64,000 nucleotides of DNA from Lachnobacterium bovis DSM 14045 (GCF_900107245.1 NZ_FNPG01000012.1:1-64000), one strand, 5' to 3'. Counted from the first letter of the stretch, positions 18,858-28,451 are shown. Notes: a model not told the origin generated them from the letters alone. A program made the numbers and translations.

Positions 18858-19775
18858 CTATCCTACCCTCTTTATGAAATAATCTTCCAAGCTTTGTGAC
18901 TTGTAATAAATTGAATCAACTTCAATTCCATTTTTTACTAATAGACTGTTTATCTTTCCGCTCTTTATATCTGTTTCTCTTACACAAATATTAGAGTCAC
19001 TGACTGAAATATTTTTTTCATTTATAATCTCTTTTAACATGCTAACTGCTTTTTCATTATTATCAGTCTCAATAACTATTTTTTTTACGCAATTATCCTG
19101 TAACTCTTCAGCTGTTACTTCTTCAATTAGATGTCCATTATCAATAAATCCAAATTTCGTTGCTACTTTTCCTAATTCATCTAATAAATGACTTGAAATA
19201 ATAAATGTTACATGTTTTTCTTTATTTAAATATAAAATCAAATCTCTTACTTCTCTAATTCCTGAAGGATCTAAACCGTTAATTGGTTCATCTAAAATCA
19301 ATAATTTGGGATTTCCTAATAACGCAATACCTATACCCAATCTTTGTTTCATACCTAATGAGAAAAACTTAGCCTTCTTCTCTCCTGTCCCTTCAAGTCC
19401 TATAATTTTTAAGATTTCATCAATTTCTTCTGGTGTTCCTCCATAAACAGTTGAAAATAATTCTAGATTTCCTCTCGCACTTTTGTTTCCTGCTATAGAA
19501 GGATATTCAATTAAAGTTCCTACTTTTTCTTGTTCTTTTATATTTTTGGATCCAAAAAATATTGCTTCTCCACTAGTTGGCTTAACCATTCCTAAACTAG
19601 CTTTCATAAATGTTGTTTTACCCGCACCGTTCTTTCCAATTAATCCATAAATATCTCCCTCTTCAACCGTAATTGAAACATTATCCAAACATTTTTTTGA
19701 GCCATAATATTTTGATAGCTTTTTTGTTTGTAAGGCTAAATTAGATTTTTTAGTCATATCGAATGTTTTTTCCAT
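18858..19775 (-). CDS. ABC transporter ATP-binding protein (BcrA-like)
   Basis: A 305-residue nucleotide-binding subunit: Walker A GKNGAGKTT, a signature region FFSLGMKQRLGIG and Walker B LLILDEPINGLDPSG, followed by a C-terminal extension of about 90 residues typical of the BcrA/lantibiotic-immunity type. GGAG lies five bases before the ATG. It is first in a two-gene operon with the permease. The promoter at 19853-19881 and a palindrome at 19899-19913 suggest its own regulation. Confidence 0.88.
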   Translation of the reverse strand: MEKTFDMTKKSNLALQTKKLSKYYGSKKCLDNVSITVEEGDIYGLIGKNGAGKTTFMKASLGMVKPTSGEAIFFGSKNIKEQEKVGTLIEYPSIAGNKSARGNLELFSTVYGGTPEEIDEILKIIGLEGTGEKKAKFFSLGMKQRLGIGIALLGNPKLLILDEPINGLDPSGIREVRDLILYLNKEKHVTFIISSHLLDELGKVATKFGFIDNGHLIEEVTAEELQDNCVKKIVIETDNNEKAVSMLKEIINEKNISVSDSNICVRETDIKSGKINSLLVKNGIEVDSIYYKSQSLEDYFIKRVG

Positions 19776-19852
19776 CTTTTCTCCTTTTCAATTCTACTTT
19801 ATTGTCATTTTATTGCTTTCCCACAAAAGTACGAAAAATTTGTTTCTTTACA

Positions 19853-19881
19853 ATTATACAGCAAAAAATACTTTATGTAAA
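19853..19881 (-). promoter_or_regulatory. Promoter of the ABC pair
   Basis: On the - strand TTTACA (19876-19881) and TATAAT (19853-19858) are 17 bases apart, leading to the ATPase start at 19775. Confidence 0.65.
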
Positions 19882-19898
19882 TTTATTTTTATTTATAG

Positions 19899-19913
19899 AT
19901 AGTTTAAAACTAT
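19899..19913. promoter_or_regulatory. Palindrome upstream of the ABC promoter
   Basis: ATAGTTT and AAACTAT are perfect arms around one base, about 18 bp upstream of the -35 box. It could be a regulator site. The rest of the 385-bp gap to 20161 shows nothing else that I can support. Confidence 0.35.
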
Positions 19914-20160
19914 TTTAAAAAAAATAATATCGTCAAACTAACTGTACATCTACTTTTTCTTCTTCTAATCATCGATTCTGCATTCATAATTATGGAGTTT
20001 TCTCCCCAAATATAATATAATAATTACGGAAAAAGAGTTTTTTAGGCAAATTCATTGTCTAGATCTTATATCTACATTTTGAATACAGATTAATGAAATA
20101 AAAAATATTTATATTAGGAATTATTATTAACACCATAAATAAAAAAGAGAGGTATACATT

Positions 20161-21489
20161 TTGAACAAAAAAGAAGTTTTAGAACTTAAACGTCGTTTCA
20201 AACAGGATAAAGTTACTTTCACACGTCTTTGCGGTTGCTATGTGGATGCTAACCGTGATAAAGTTTGTAAATTTGGAAGTAAGTTTTTAAATCTAGAAGA
20301 TGAAGAATTTCATAAATATCTTGAAATTGCCAACAAGTGTCTTTCAGGTAAAGTTGCTAATAACCTTTTAAACCTTGAATTTCCTCTTATCGAAGAAGAA
20401 GTTGGTGGCCGCCAACAAATTCTTATGGCACTTAGAGATAGTAATCTCGAAAATGAAGAGCTACTTGATAGTTTTTACGACCATGTAATTGATTCTTATG
20501 ATTATGCTGGCAATTATTTGATTTTGCTTTTTAATGATGCTTATGATGTCATGACTAAAACTAGAGATAATATTGACTTAGACGAATCTGAAGAAGTTTA
20601 TCGCTATATACTAGTAGCAATTTGTCCGGTAAATTTATCTAAAGCTGCTCTTGGATACAAAGAAAATGAAAATCGTATCGGTTCTAGAGACCGTGATTGG
20701 GTAGTTGGAATGCCTGATAGTGCTTTTCTTTTCCCTGCTTTCAATGACAGAAGTACAGACATTCATTCAACATTGTTTTATACCAAAAACACTAAAGAAC
20801 CTCACACCGAATTTATCCAGAATGGCCTTGGCTGTAATCCAATAAAAACAGCTACTGAGCAAAAAATAGCCTTTCACTCTATCGTTAGAAATGTTTTAGG
20901 TCCAGAAGAAGAATCTACTGATGAGACTCTTTTAAATATTCAGCAAACTATCAACGATATGATTGAAGATTATGATCTTATCCACGAAGATGAAGAAGAT
21001 AAATTAGTTTTAAACAAGGAAAATGTGGAAAAAGCTCTTCTAGACAGTAATGTTGCCCTAGAACAAACAGATAGAATCCTTAAATCCGTAGAAGAAACAT
21101 TTGGAGAAGACGTTCCTGTAGCTGAGCATCTTATTGAAAAAAATGCGCTCGAAAAAAATGCTATTAAACTAGAAAAAATTGGTCTCGAAGATCAAGTCGG
21201 AGAGCTTACTCTTCAACTTGAAGAAAAGAATTCCAAAATTCAAGAACAAGAGGAAGAATTATCTGAGAAAAATATTGAATTAACTGAGAAAATTGTTGAA
21301 CTTTCGCAGAAAACACAAGAACTAGAAAGCTTCGAAGAAGAGAAAAAATCGTATGATGTTGTTTTACATGTTAAGCCACAAAAAGCTTCTCAAATAACAT
21401 CACAAAAAATAAATGGTAAAAAATGCATCGTAATTCCAATGGAAGAAAACGAAAACGCTACAATAAACGGTGTAAGCGTAAATAAATAA
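20161..21489 (+). CDS. DUF4317 family protein
   Basis: A 442-residue cytoplasmic protein whose opening (NKKEVLELKRRFKQDK, FTRLCGCYVDANRDK) matches the DUF4317 family common in Clostridia; function unknown. The last 150 residues are a long heptad-like coiled coil rich in Glu and Lys (ELTLQLEEKNSKIQEQEEEL), followed by a short beta-like tail. No catalytic motif or signal peptide was seen. The start is a TTG preceded by GAGAGG eight bases upstream, with no ATG available nearby. It is a single-gene unit with a strong terminator at 21506-21562. Confidence 0.75.
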   Translation: MNKKEVLELKRRFKQDKVTFTRLCGCYVDANRDKVCKFGSKFLNLEDEEFHKYLEIANKCLSGKVANNLLNLEFPLIEEEVGGRQQILMALRDSNLENEELLDSFYDHVIDSYDYAGNYLILLFNDAYDVMTKTRDNIDLDESEEVYRYILVAICPVNLSKAALGYKENENRIGSRDRDWVVGMPDSAFLFPAFNDRSTDIHSTLFYTKNTKEPHTEFIQNGLGCNPIKTATEQKIAFHSIVRNVLGPEEESTDETLLNIQQTINDMIEDYDLIHEDEEDKLVLNKENVEKALLDSNVALEQTDRILKSVEETFGEDVPVAEHLIEKNALEKNAIKLEKIGLEDQVGELTLQLEEKNSKIQEQEEELSEKNIELTEKIVELSQKTQELESFEEEKKSYDVVLHVKPQKASQITSQKINGKKCIVIPMEENENATINGVSVNK

Positions 21490-21505
21490 CTAAATAGATA
21501 AATAA

Positions 21506-21562
21506 GACGGGAGCAATTATCATGAAGTTTTAAATCAACTAACATGATAATTGACTCCCGTC
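21506..21562 (+). terminator. Long hairpin terminator of the DUF4317 gene
   Basis: GACGGGAG plus CAATTATCATG (from 21506) pairs with CATGATAATTG plus CTCCCGTC (to 21562), a stem of about 19 bp with a single bulge, then an AT-rich tail. It sits between convergent genes and probably works in both directions. Confidence 0.75.
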
Positions 21563-21595
21563 AATTGTTTTACTTATTTAAACTTTATTTTCTTA

Positions 21596-21627
21596 AAGTT
21601 TTCTTTTTTTTAAGTTTTCTTTTTTTT
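21596..21627. repeat. Tandem 16-base repeat at the end of the HD gene
   Basis: AAGTTTTCTTTTTTTT occurs twice in a row and touches the 3' end of the HD hydrolase gene. Simple poly-T composition makes slipped-strand duplication the likely cause. Confidence 0.6.
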
Positions 21628-22228
21628 AAAGCTTTATCTTTGCTGATTCATCCTTAACTGGATATACATTACCTAGTTTAGATGTTTTTATTTCCGACAT
21701 AAGTTTATTAAATAGCTCTAAAAATTGTGCCTCAACCTTCTCAAAAGGCTCAAATTCATAGCTCATATCACTTAAAATCATAGGTTCCTCTGGTCTTTGT
21801 TCTATTCCCATAAAATGCTTATACTCATAATAATAACAAGCATCGTTAATGCCCTTTATAAGAACAGAAGCCTCTCCCATAGGAACTTCTCCTAAAAACT
21901 TTCTATAAATAGCACCCTGTACCTGATTCTCAATCTGCAAATACATTGTCATATTTTTCTTAGAAGAACCGACTACATCTGATAAATATGCCTCACTTGC
22001 ATCATGAAGAAGACAGCCTAATGACACCTCTGGAACATAATGTCTACTCATTGCTTCTTTGCAACACTGAATACTATGCTGTCCTACCGAAAAAAACGAA
22101 GGATAATGCCCATTTAACCTTACCATCATTGATAAAGCATGTGCTATATCTTCAATTTTTATATCCTCTAATTTAGGATCCATTGCATTAAATCTAATCT
22201 TTGAGTATGTAACAAAACCTTCTTCCAT
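21626..22228 (-). CDS. HD-domain phosphohydrolase
   Basis: A 200-residue HD-superfamily protein. Metal ligands appear as His in VGQHSIQCC, the HD pair in CLLHDASEAYLSD and a later Asp region. LLHDxSEAYLxD is the signature of the YfbR-like/phage-type nucleotidase group, which remove phosphate from nucleotides; the exact substrate is unknown. Start 22228 is preferred because GAGGT lies seven bases upstream; an upstream GTG at 22261 and ATG at 22246 lack a good site. Cytoplasmic, single gene. Confidence 0.72.
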   Translation of the reverse strand: MEEGFVTYSKIRFNAMDPKLEDIKIEDIAHALSMMVRLNGHYPSFFSVGQHSIQCCKEAMSRHYVPEVSLGCLLHDASEAYLSDVVGSSKKNMTMYLQIENQVQGAIYRKFLGEVPMGEASVLIKGINDACYYYEYKHFMGIEQRPEEPMILSDMSYEFEPFEKVEAQFLELFNKLMSEIKTSKLGNVYPVKDESAKIKL

Positions 22229-22401
22229 AGCATGTACCTCGTTCATAGTAAAGTTATTCACTATATATCATATCGACTTAGCCTATTTCTATTATTATAA
22301 TTTCAGACTAATAATAGGAAATCTTCTGACATCTATTATTATAAACTCTAAAAAATAATAAGAAATTTGCCACCTATAAAATCATCGCAAATAAACAACT
22401 C

Positions 22402-23196
22402 TTAAACATTATATGTAAGCTGTTTATTCTCTCTAAAAGTATCCAAAAAAATATCTAACACCATTTCTTGTTGCTCGTTTGATGAAATGGATGCCTTGCC
22501 GTCTTTTTTTTGTTTTCCATAATCACCAAACTGCGAATGATTAGCACCAGGCAATTCATACAAAATAGCATCTTTGGGTAAATTTGCTTTATATTTTTCC
22601 AGTTTGATTTTATTCAAGACACCATCTTTGCTTCCATAAACAGATAACACTTTAACGTCTGTCTTCGATAAATCCTTGATTGAATACGCCGCAAGCAATA
22701 CCAATCGATTAATTTTATCTTTATTTTTTGCAGTATAATTAGCTGCCATGGCTCCACCCATGGAGTGCCCCATAAGGGTCCACTTTTTGATATTACTATT
22801 CTTTTTACTGTTAATAATATCATCAGCTGCATTTTGTTTTAAAATAGCCAAACGCATTGGCATCTTAACAATAAAAAATTCATATCCACTTTCTGCAAAT
22901 TTTGACGCTAATCTTGAATAAGAAGTTTCTTCAACTTTAGCTCCCGGATAAAAAATTATTGCCTCTGTTATATTCTTTTGTGTTGGCTTAAATAAATAAT
23001 AATTATCTTTCTCCTCTACAATAACTTTTTCGTTACTTATAAGAGCTCTCTTTGCCACACTACTTGCTTTATAATAATCATTAATAAATAATAATGCTCC
23101 AAAAATAATGCTTACTATTATAACTGCAACAACCATTATCCTTGCAATCTTTTTTGCATCATTAGTAGATTGATTTTTTTTATTTTTACCTAACAT
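22402..23196 (-). CDS. Membrane-anchored alpha/beta hydrolase
   Basis: A 264-residue protein with one N-terminal transmembrane segment (about 19-41) and an extracytoplasmic alpha/beta hydrolase domain. The nucleophile elbow is GHSMGG, with Asp in VYGSKDGVL and His in GANHSQFG completing the triad. It resembles the small hydrolases often annotated as esterases or carboxylesterases in Clostridia. No operon partner; the site upstream of its ATG is weak. Substrate unknown, outward-facing by topology. Confidence 0.75.
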   Translation of the reverse strand: MLGKNKKNQSTNDAKKIARIMVVAVIIVSIIFGALLFINDYYKASSVAKRALISNEKVIVEEKDNYYLFKPTQKNITEAIIFYPGAKVEETSYSRLASKFAESGYEFFIVKMPMRLAILKQNAADDIINSKKNSNIKKWTLMGHSMGGAMAANYTAKNKDKINRLVLLAAYSIKDLSKTDVKVLSVYGSKDGVLNKIKLEKYKANLPKDAILYELPGANHSQFGDYGKQKKDGKASISSNEQQEMVLDIFLDTFRENKQLTYNV

Positions 23197-23318
23197 AATT
23201 ATACCACGTTTTACCCCTTAATTTTATCTATTTAATTATACTCATTTGCATACACAATTTTTCCTATGATTATTCATAATATATTTTCTTACACAATCTT
23301 TAGAGGAAAATAATTATC

Positions 23319-24182
23319 TTACCAGGAAATAACCTCTGTTCCTGTTTCAGTCACAAGCACCTGAATCTCCCATTGTGCTGAAGGAAGACCATCTTCTGTG
23401 TAAACTTCCCAATCTCCATCCTGGTAAATTTCTACTCCACCCATATTAACCATTGGTTCAATTGTAAACATCATTCCTGGAACTAACAACATACCAGTAC
23501 CGGCTTTTGTATTATAACCAACCCATGGTTCTTCATGAAATTCATTTCCTACACCATGTCCACCAATTTCTCTAACTACAGTATATCCGTTAGCATATGC
23601 ATGGTCATGCACAGCCTGTCCCATATCACCTAGGAATCCCCAAGGTTTAGTTGCTTCAAGCCCTTTTTGAACGCATTCTTTTGTAACTTCTACTAATCGT
23701 CTCTTTTCTGGACTAACTTCACCTATACAAAACATTCTAGATGAATCTGAATAATAACCATGATAGATTGTTGAACAATCAACATTTACAATATCGCCTG
23801 ATTTTAAAACAACATCTTCTGATGGATAACCATGACATACCTGATCATTAACTGATGTGCAAACACTATAAGGATATCCCTCATAATTTAAATCTGCTGG
23901 AATACCTCCCATAGATGTTGTTATATCATACACCCATTTATCAATTTCGGCTGTTGTCATGCCCTCTTTAATGTGTTCTTCAATGTAATCTAACACTGCT
24001 ACATTAATTTTAGCACTTTCTTTTATTTTTTCAATTTGTTCTGGTGTCTTAATTAATTCTCTTGGTGGAACCTCTGCACCTTGACGCTTAAATTGTTCGA
24101 TTTTAGCATCAAATCTCTCATGACAAACCTTATACTTTTTTCCACTTCCACACCAACATGGGTCATTTCTTCCTATCTTCAT
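23319..24182 (-). CDS. map: Methionine aminopeptidase type I with SEC-C zinc motif
   Basis: Removes the N-terminal methionine of new proteins. The 287 residues start with a SEC-C metal-binding motif (NDPCWCGSGKKYKVCH, residues 5-20), a ribosome- or SecA-like zinc finger seen in some clostridial MAPs. The pita-bread peptidase fold follows, with its metal ligands Asp in NVDCS, Asp in YYSDSS, His in GGHGVGNEF, Glu in FTIEPMV and Glu in WEIQVLV. The start at 24182 puts the zinc motif right at the N-terminus; an ATG at 24212 has a GGGAG that is too close to be used. Stand-alone gene, separate from the ribosomal-protein operon. Confidence 0.92.
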   Translation of the reverse strand: MKIGRNDPCWCGSGKKYKVCHERFDAKIEQFKRQGAEVPPRELIKTPEQIEKIKESAKINVAVLDYIEEHIKEGMTTAEIDKWVYDITTSMGGIPADLNYEGYPYSVCTSVNDQVCHGYPSEDVVLKSGDIVNVDCSTIYHGYYSDSSRMFCIGEVSPEKRRLVEVTKECVQKGLEATKPWGFLGDMGQAVHDHAYANGYTVVREIGGHGVGNEFHEEPWVGYNTKAGTGMLLVPGMMFTIEPMVNMGGVEIYQDGDWEVYTEDGLPSAQWEIQVLVTETGTEVISW

Positions 24183-24278
24183 TTTTACTTCTCTACTTCT
24201 TTCCGATTGCATCTCCCTAATGCTTCAAAATCACATTTTGTGCCTTATCAATACCTTAAAAGAATACTATACTTCTTT

Positions 24279-24977
24279 CTAGTGTTTCAAGGTCACATTT
24301 CCAAAATCGATTCTCATCCACACTTTTTTTACAATCTTATAATTATATTTTTCTAACAAGTTCTTGTAAGCATCTTGGTTAAAGTCATAATCTCCTTCAT
24401 CCACGCCATCAAGTTGCTCACAGACGTATTGCTCTTTTTGAGCAATTGCCACCTTCTCCATTGTATCATAAATATCCTTTTTTTTAACCCCTAATAATTT
24501 ATCTCCACCTCGATCTTTTAAATCTTCCCAAAAATCTTCTTGTGAATTTTTTAATACTTCCTTTTCTTTATCTGTTAATACCACTTTATCCTTCAACGCT
24601 TTCTTGTAAAAAAAATAATCGTGTATTCCCATATCAACGGTTGCATTTCTTGCGGCATACTTAATAAATTGCCCATTTGTATGTAATTTCCAATACTTTT
24701 CAGGATGTTTGCTATCGTAGACTTTTGCCTTTTTCTCAACTTCAGACTCTTCATATGCCACATAAAAAGCAAAATTGCGCAAAGTCAGGTCATCACCATC
24801 AACTACTGCGCAAACTCTATCAAGATTTTTTGAATAAATCAAATTTCTTTTATTATTAAAATTTATTTTTGAATATAACAACAATAATCCTAAGACAGAC
24901 GCTAGGATTATTGTTATTAAAAAACGATTATTTTTATATGAAAACTTTTTAAATCTATTACCTAATGCAATATTCAT
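24279..24977 (-). CDS. SurA-N-like membrane-anchored protein
   Basis: A 232-residue protein with one transmembrane segment near residues 21-38 and an extracytoplasmic helical part. The segment CAVVDGDDLTLRNFAFYVAY resembles the N-terminal domain of SurA/PrsA-type foldases, but no peptidyl-prolyl isomerase domain follows. GGAGG lies six bases before the ATG at 24977, so the in-frame GTG at 24989 is rejected. Function is therefore only guessed: an extracytoplasmic chaperone-like factor. The neighbouring autolysin gene is on the same strand but separate. Confidence 0.55.
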   Translation of the reverse strand: MNIALGNRFKKFSYKNNRFLITIILASVLGLLLLYSKINFNNKRNLIYSKNLDRVCAVVDGDDLTLRNFAFYVAYEESEVEKKAKVYDSKHPEKYWKLHTNGQFIKYAARNATVDMGIHDYFFYKKALKDKVVLTDKEKEVLKNSQEDFWEDLKDRGGDKLLGVKKKDIYDTMEKVAIAQKEQYVCEQLDGVDEGDYDFNQDAYKNLLEKYNYKIVKKVWMRIDFGNVTLKH

Positions 24978-25028
24978 ATAAGCCTCCACTAAAAAACATC
25001 ATAGAATATTCATATTTTTACGTATTCA

Positions 25029-26273
25029 CTAAACTCTACGTACAGCTACAATTGGTTTGTAGTTTACTGAACAGTATGTAATACCCTTTTGGCTATTAAG
25101 AGCACTTAATAACTGTCCGCCACCTGCATAGATACCTACATGTCCATTATAACATACGATATCACCTGGTTGCATTGCAGAAGGGCTAACTGCTGTACCA
25201 ACACCTCTCATTGCTCCTGAACTATGTGGTAAGCTCTTGCCATACTGAGCATATACAGCCATTACGAATCCAGAGCAATCACATCCGTTTGTTAAACTTG
25301 ATCCACCCCAAACATAACGACCGCCTACGAAGCGACTAGCATATGATAATGCTGATCCGTTTGCTGGTGGAAGTGGTCCATTCGATGGTGTGTTAGATGC
25401 CATACCAGCACCACCTGTTTTTCTGTTGCTCTTTGATGTTTTAGCTTGTCCGTTTGAAGCACCATTATTATTTGTTGCCTGTGCTGCTCTTTGAGCTGCA
25501 ACTTGTTGATTAATTAAAGCTTGTTGTTGTTTAACTGTTGCTGAATATGAAGCTGCTAATTGTTTAGCCTGTGCAATCTGTTGTTCAAATGAACCAGACT
25601 GTGCTTTTAAAGCATTAATTTTGTTATTTAATTCACCCTGCTGAGCATCATATTCTGATTTAGATTCCTGTAATTCAGCCATATCGTTTTGTAACTGTTT
25701 TGTTAAGTCTTCAACTTTTTTAACAGCTGCTTTATATTTTTCTAATAAAGTCTTATCTGTTTTATAAACTGAAGATACATATTCAATATTACTTAACATA
25801 TCTGCAAAACTCTTTGAATCTACTACCGCTTCCCATAGAGAATCAGATGAACTGTTTTCATACATATATTTAATACGATCAATCATCGCATTGTATTCTT
25901 TTTTCTCTTCTTCTTTAGCTTTTGCTAAATCTTTATTTGCTTTATCAATTTCCTTCTGTTTGTTAGCAATGTCGTTTTTTAGTCCCTCTTGTGCACTCAT
26001 AATCTGAGCTAACTCTTTTGTAGATTGATCTACCTGAGACTCTAAAGCCTGCTGCTGCTGGAAAATCTTATCAATTTTTCCATTAACATCTTTTAAATTT
26101 TTCTCTGCTTCAGCTTTCTTTTGTTTTGCATCAGTAGCATGAACGTTATGAACAAGTGTGCCTTCGAATAATCCTGCTGTTGGCGCACTAAATGCTAAAC
26201 ATCCAGCCATTACTACCGACATAATACCTTTTCTGTTATTCTTTACTACTTCTGTAAAATTACGCGATTTCAT
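25029..26273 (-). CDS. Secreted NlpC/P60 peptidoglycan endopeptidase with coiled coil
   Basis: A 414-residue secreted cell-wall hydrolase. Residues 1-47 form a long signal peptide ending at HNVHA. A coiled coil follows (about 50-250, rich in Lys/Glu/Gln), like the regulatory coil of PcsB/CwlO-type enzymes controlled by FtsEX. A low-complexity linker leads to the C-terminal NlpC/P60 domain with catalytic Cys in NGCDCSGFVMA and His in YNGHVGIYAGG. It should cut gamma-D-Glu-diamino-acid bonds in peptidoglycan and help daughter-cell separation. GGAGG precedes the ATG at 26273; an earlier TTG at 26285 overlaps that site. Confidence 0.88.
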   Translation of the reverse strand: MKSRNFTEVVKNNRKGIMSVVMAGCLAFSAPTAGLFEGTLVHNVHATDAKQKKAEAEKNLKDVNGKIDKIFQQQQALESQVDQSTKELAQIMSAQEGLKNDIANKQKEIDKANKDLAKAKEEEKKEYNAMIDRIKYMYENSSSDSLWEAVVDSKSFADMLSNIEYVSSVYKTDKTLLEKYKAAVKKVEDLTKQLQNDMAELQESKSEYDAQQGELNNKINALKAQSGSFEQQIAQAKQLAASYSATVKQQQALINQQVAAQRAAQATNNNGASNGQAKTSKSNRKTGGAGMASNTPSNGPLPPANGSALSYASRFVGGRYVWGGSSLTNGCDCSGFVMAVYAQYGKSLPHSSGAMRGVGTAVSPSAMQPGDIVCYNGHVGIYAGGGQLLSALNSQKGITYCSVNYKPIVAVRRV

Positions 26274-27031
26274 TTTATCCTCCAATATTATTGTTTATGC
26301 CTATGAGATATGTGTCTCAAACTTCTCGTTTACTTTTCCTAATACTATTGTTACACAAATGTTAAATAAAATCTACCCCTTTTTTCATTTTTTTGTAATA
26401 TTTTTCATTTTTTTTTACATTTTCACAGAATGAACACACTTTATTCACAGAATATTCTTAATTTCGATCCGTTTTACACTTCTTTTTACATCAATCTATT
26501 ACACGCTTCTACTAATTTATCTGCTCTTTTTTACAATTAATGAATTTCTGAAATATTTCACAACTTTTTCTCGGAGGATTTTGAAAAAAATGTGAAAATA
26601 TTTCACTCATTTTTCCTGTTTTTTTTATAATGTTTTTTTAAATCTCTTAGAATAAATATAACCTTAATAAATAATAATATTTGGAGTTTTTAATCATTTC
26701 AATTCTGCGTTTTTTACTTTTTAATTACTTTTCAATTACTTTTTAATTTACACTATACTTTTTATTTTTAACTTCACACATAACACAACCAAATTCAATG
26801 TACATAAAAGAAATCAAGAATATATTACTCCTTATGTTAAAGGGGCAGATTTTTTTAACTGCCATAAAAAAATATAACGGAATAATTTAGACTATCACCG
26901 CTAATATATATATCGTTTTATTTTTTATTCTCATTAATACTTTTTTCATTTTTGTAAAAATTTTTTTTATAAATATATGTAAAAAGTATTTATAGTTTTT
27001 TACACTTGATGTACTTGATGTAATGATTTAC
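26274..27031. other. Long AT-rich intergenic region upstream of the autolysin gene
   Basis: Nearly 760 bp without a supportable gene. It holds a direct repeat TTCACAGAAT at 26422-26431 and 26444-26453 (22-bp period) about 150 bp upstream of the autolysin start, and a weak GGCAG/CTGCC hairpin near 26845-26865. No riboswitch class was recognised. Confidence 0.5.
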
Positions 27032-27069
27032 AAAAAAAAACGCAGAGTTGTATTTTTCAACAACCTGCG
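27032..27069 (-). terminator. veg terminator
   Basis: CGCAGAGTTGTA (27041-27052) pairs with ACAACCTGCG (27060-27069) and on the - strand is followed by nine T. It lies 76 bp after the veg gene. Confidence 0.85.
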
Positions 27070-27144
27070 ATTTATTTATGTTACTTTTAAATTTTTAAAC
27101 CTTTAAAACCCTCAAAACTCGTTAACCCTTTAAAGCTATTAAAT

Positions 27145-27387
27145 TTAACACAATTTCATGCGTATGTCTTTTGTAATAATATCTGTATAACTAAAGGATA
27201 ATAGCTGTGGCGGATTAGTCGCCTTGCTATCTTCTACTAAGACTGTAAAAACACTAGGATATGCTTTTTGAATAACCCCTTCTTGAATATCCACTTTGTT
27301 GCGCCCACGATCAAGTACAATCATAACTCTACTGCCACATTGCTGATTCACTGATGCGCGAACTTTGTTGATATCTGCTTTTTCCAT
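27145..27387 (-). CDS. veg: Veg family protein
   Basis: An 80-residue protein matching Veg over its full length (ADINKVRASVNQQCGSRVMI, then RNKVDIQEGVIQKAYPSVF). Veg is a small, highly expressed protein of Firmicutes; in Bacillus subtilis it promotes biofilm formation by antagonising SinR. SH3-like fold, cytoplasmic. The start at 27387 follows GAGGAGG; the upstream in-frame extension to 27435 has no such site. A near-consensus promoter at 27445-27473 agrees with high expression. Confidence 0.9.
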   Translation of the reverse strand: MEKADINKVRASVNQQCGSRVMIVLDRGRNKVDIQEGVIQKAYPSVFTVLVEDSKATNPPQLLSFSYTDIITKDIRMKLC

Positions 27388-27444
27388 TTTTAATCCTCCT
27401 CTGCTTGAGCATATTATAACATAACACAACTTCAAGTTAATTTT

Positions 27445-27473
27445 AGTATATCACAGCACTAAAATTTTTGCAA
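27445..27473 (-). promoter_or_regulatory. veg promoter
   Basis: On the - strand TTGCAA (27468-27473) and TATACT (27445-27450) are 17 bases apart. A second TATAAT lies nearer the gene and may add a downstream start. Confidence 0.65.
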
Positions 27474-27631
27474 TAGTTCGAATATAAGTATTTCTTTTCT
27501 TTCTTTTATATACATTTCATTTTATATATATAATATCACAAAAATAAGTCGTTTTTGTGTCTTTTGTGTGATTATTTTTCATTATAAACTTTTTTTGATT
27601 TTTTTTAGCTTTTTTTATGCATTTCTACTTA

Positions 27632-27661
27632 TTGCATTTACGTATTCAACTAGGCTATAAT
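27632..27661 (+). promoter_or_regulatory. plsC promoter
   Basis: TTGCAT (27632-27637) and TATAAT (27656-27661) are 18 bases apart, about 40 bp upstream of the acyltransferase ATG. Confidence 0.65.
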
Positions 27662-27701
27662 ATTATGTATAAATTAATAATGAATAAGCGAGGTTAATAT
27701 A

Positions 27702-28442
27702 ATGAGAACTATATTATGTATTCTCTTTATCACCATTTTTTTGATTTTTAGCTTACCTGTAATGCTGCTTGAATTTATTGTAGGTAAATTCAGTAAACAT
27801 CACTCTGACAAGGTAATGCTTGCTTATGTTCAATTTGGATTTAAAGCTATACTTTTAATATCTGGTGTTAAATTAATTATCGAAAATGAGGAAAACGTCC
27901 CTAGAGATAAGGCTGTTCTTTACATTGGTAACCACAGAGGCTTCTTCGATATTGTAGCTACTTATTCGCGTTGTCCTAATTTAACAGGATATATTTCTAA
28001 AAAGAGTATTGAAAAAGTACCTATAATTTCATTTTTGATGAAGCGAGTATATTGTTTACTGATGGATCGTAGTGATATTCGTCAAAGCATGGGTGTTATT
28101 TTAAAAGCAATCGAATATGTCAAATCTGGCATTTCTATTTGTATTTTTCCAGAAGGAACACGTATAAAAACATCTGACAAAACAAAGACTCTTCCTTTTA
28201 AAGAAGGAAGTTTTAAAATTGCCCAAAAAGCGAAATGTCCTATTGTTCCTATGGCTATAACTGGAACAGACGATGTCCTTGAGAATCATTTCCCATGGAT
28301 TAAGCGTGCTAAAGTTGTTGTGCGCTATGGAAAGCCTTTTTATGTTGAAGATTTAGAAAAGGATCAACAGAAGAAAGTCGGTCTTTACACGCAGACAATA
28401 ATCGAAGATATGCTTATAGATATTGTTAACAAACATTATTAA
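27702..28442 (+). CDS. plsC: 1-acyl-sn-glycerol-3-phosphate acyltransferase
   Basis: Adds the second acyl chain to lysophosphatidic acid, making phosphatidic acid at the inner face of the membrane. The 246 residues start with a membrane helix (about 3-24) and contain the acyltransferase blocks HX4D (NHRGFFD), the glycerol-phosphate block FPEGTR and VPMAITGTD. Full length for the family. The ATG follows CGAGGT. Single gene with its own promoter and a terminator shared with the converging amylase gene. Confidence 0.92.
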   Translation: MRTILCILFITIFLIFSLPVMLLEFIVGKFSKHHSDKVMLAYVQFGFKAILLISGVKLIIENEENVPRDKAVLYIGNHRGFFDIVATYSRCPNLTGYISKKSIEKVPIISFLMKRVYCLLMDRSDIRQSMGVILKAIEYVKSGISICIFPEGTRIKTSDKTKTLPFKEGSFKIAQKAKCPIVPMAITGTDDVLENHFPWIKRAKVVVRYGKPFYVEDLEKDQQKKVGLYTQTIIEDMLIDIVNKHY

Positions 28443-28451
28443 ATTCAAATT

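Noticed and set aside
26845-26880. Terminator or small RNA at the GGCAG/CTGCC hairpin
   Set aside because: The stem is only five pairs, there is no T-run on either strand and no adjacent promoter.
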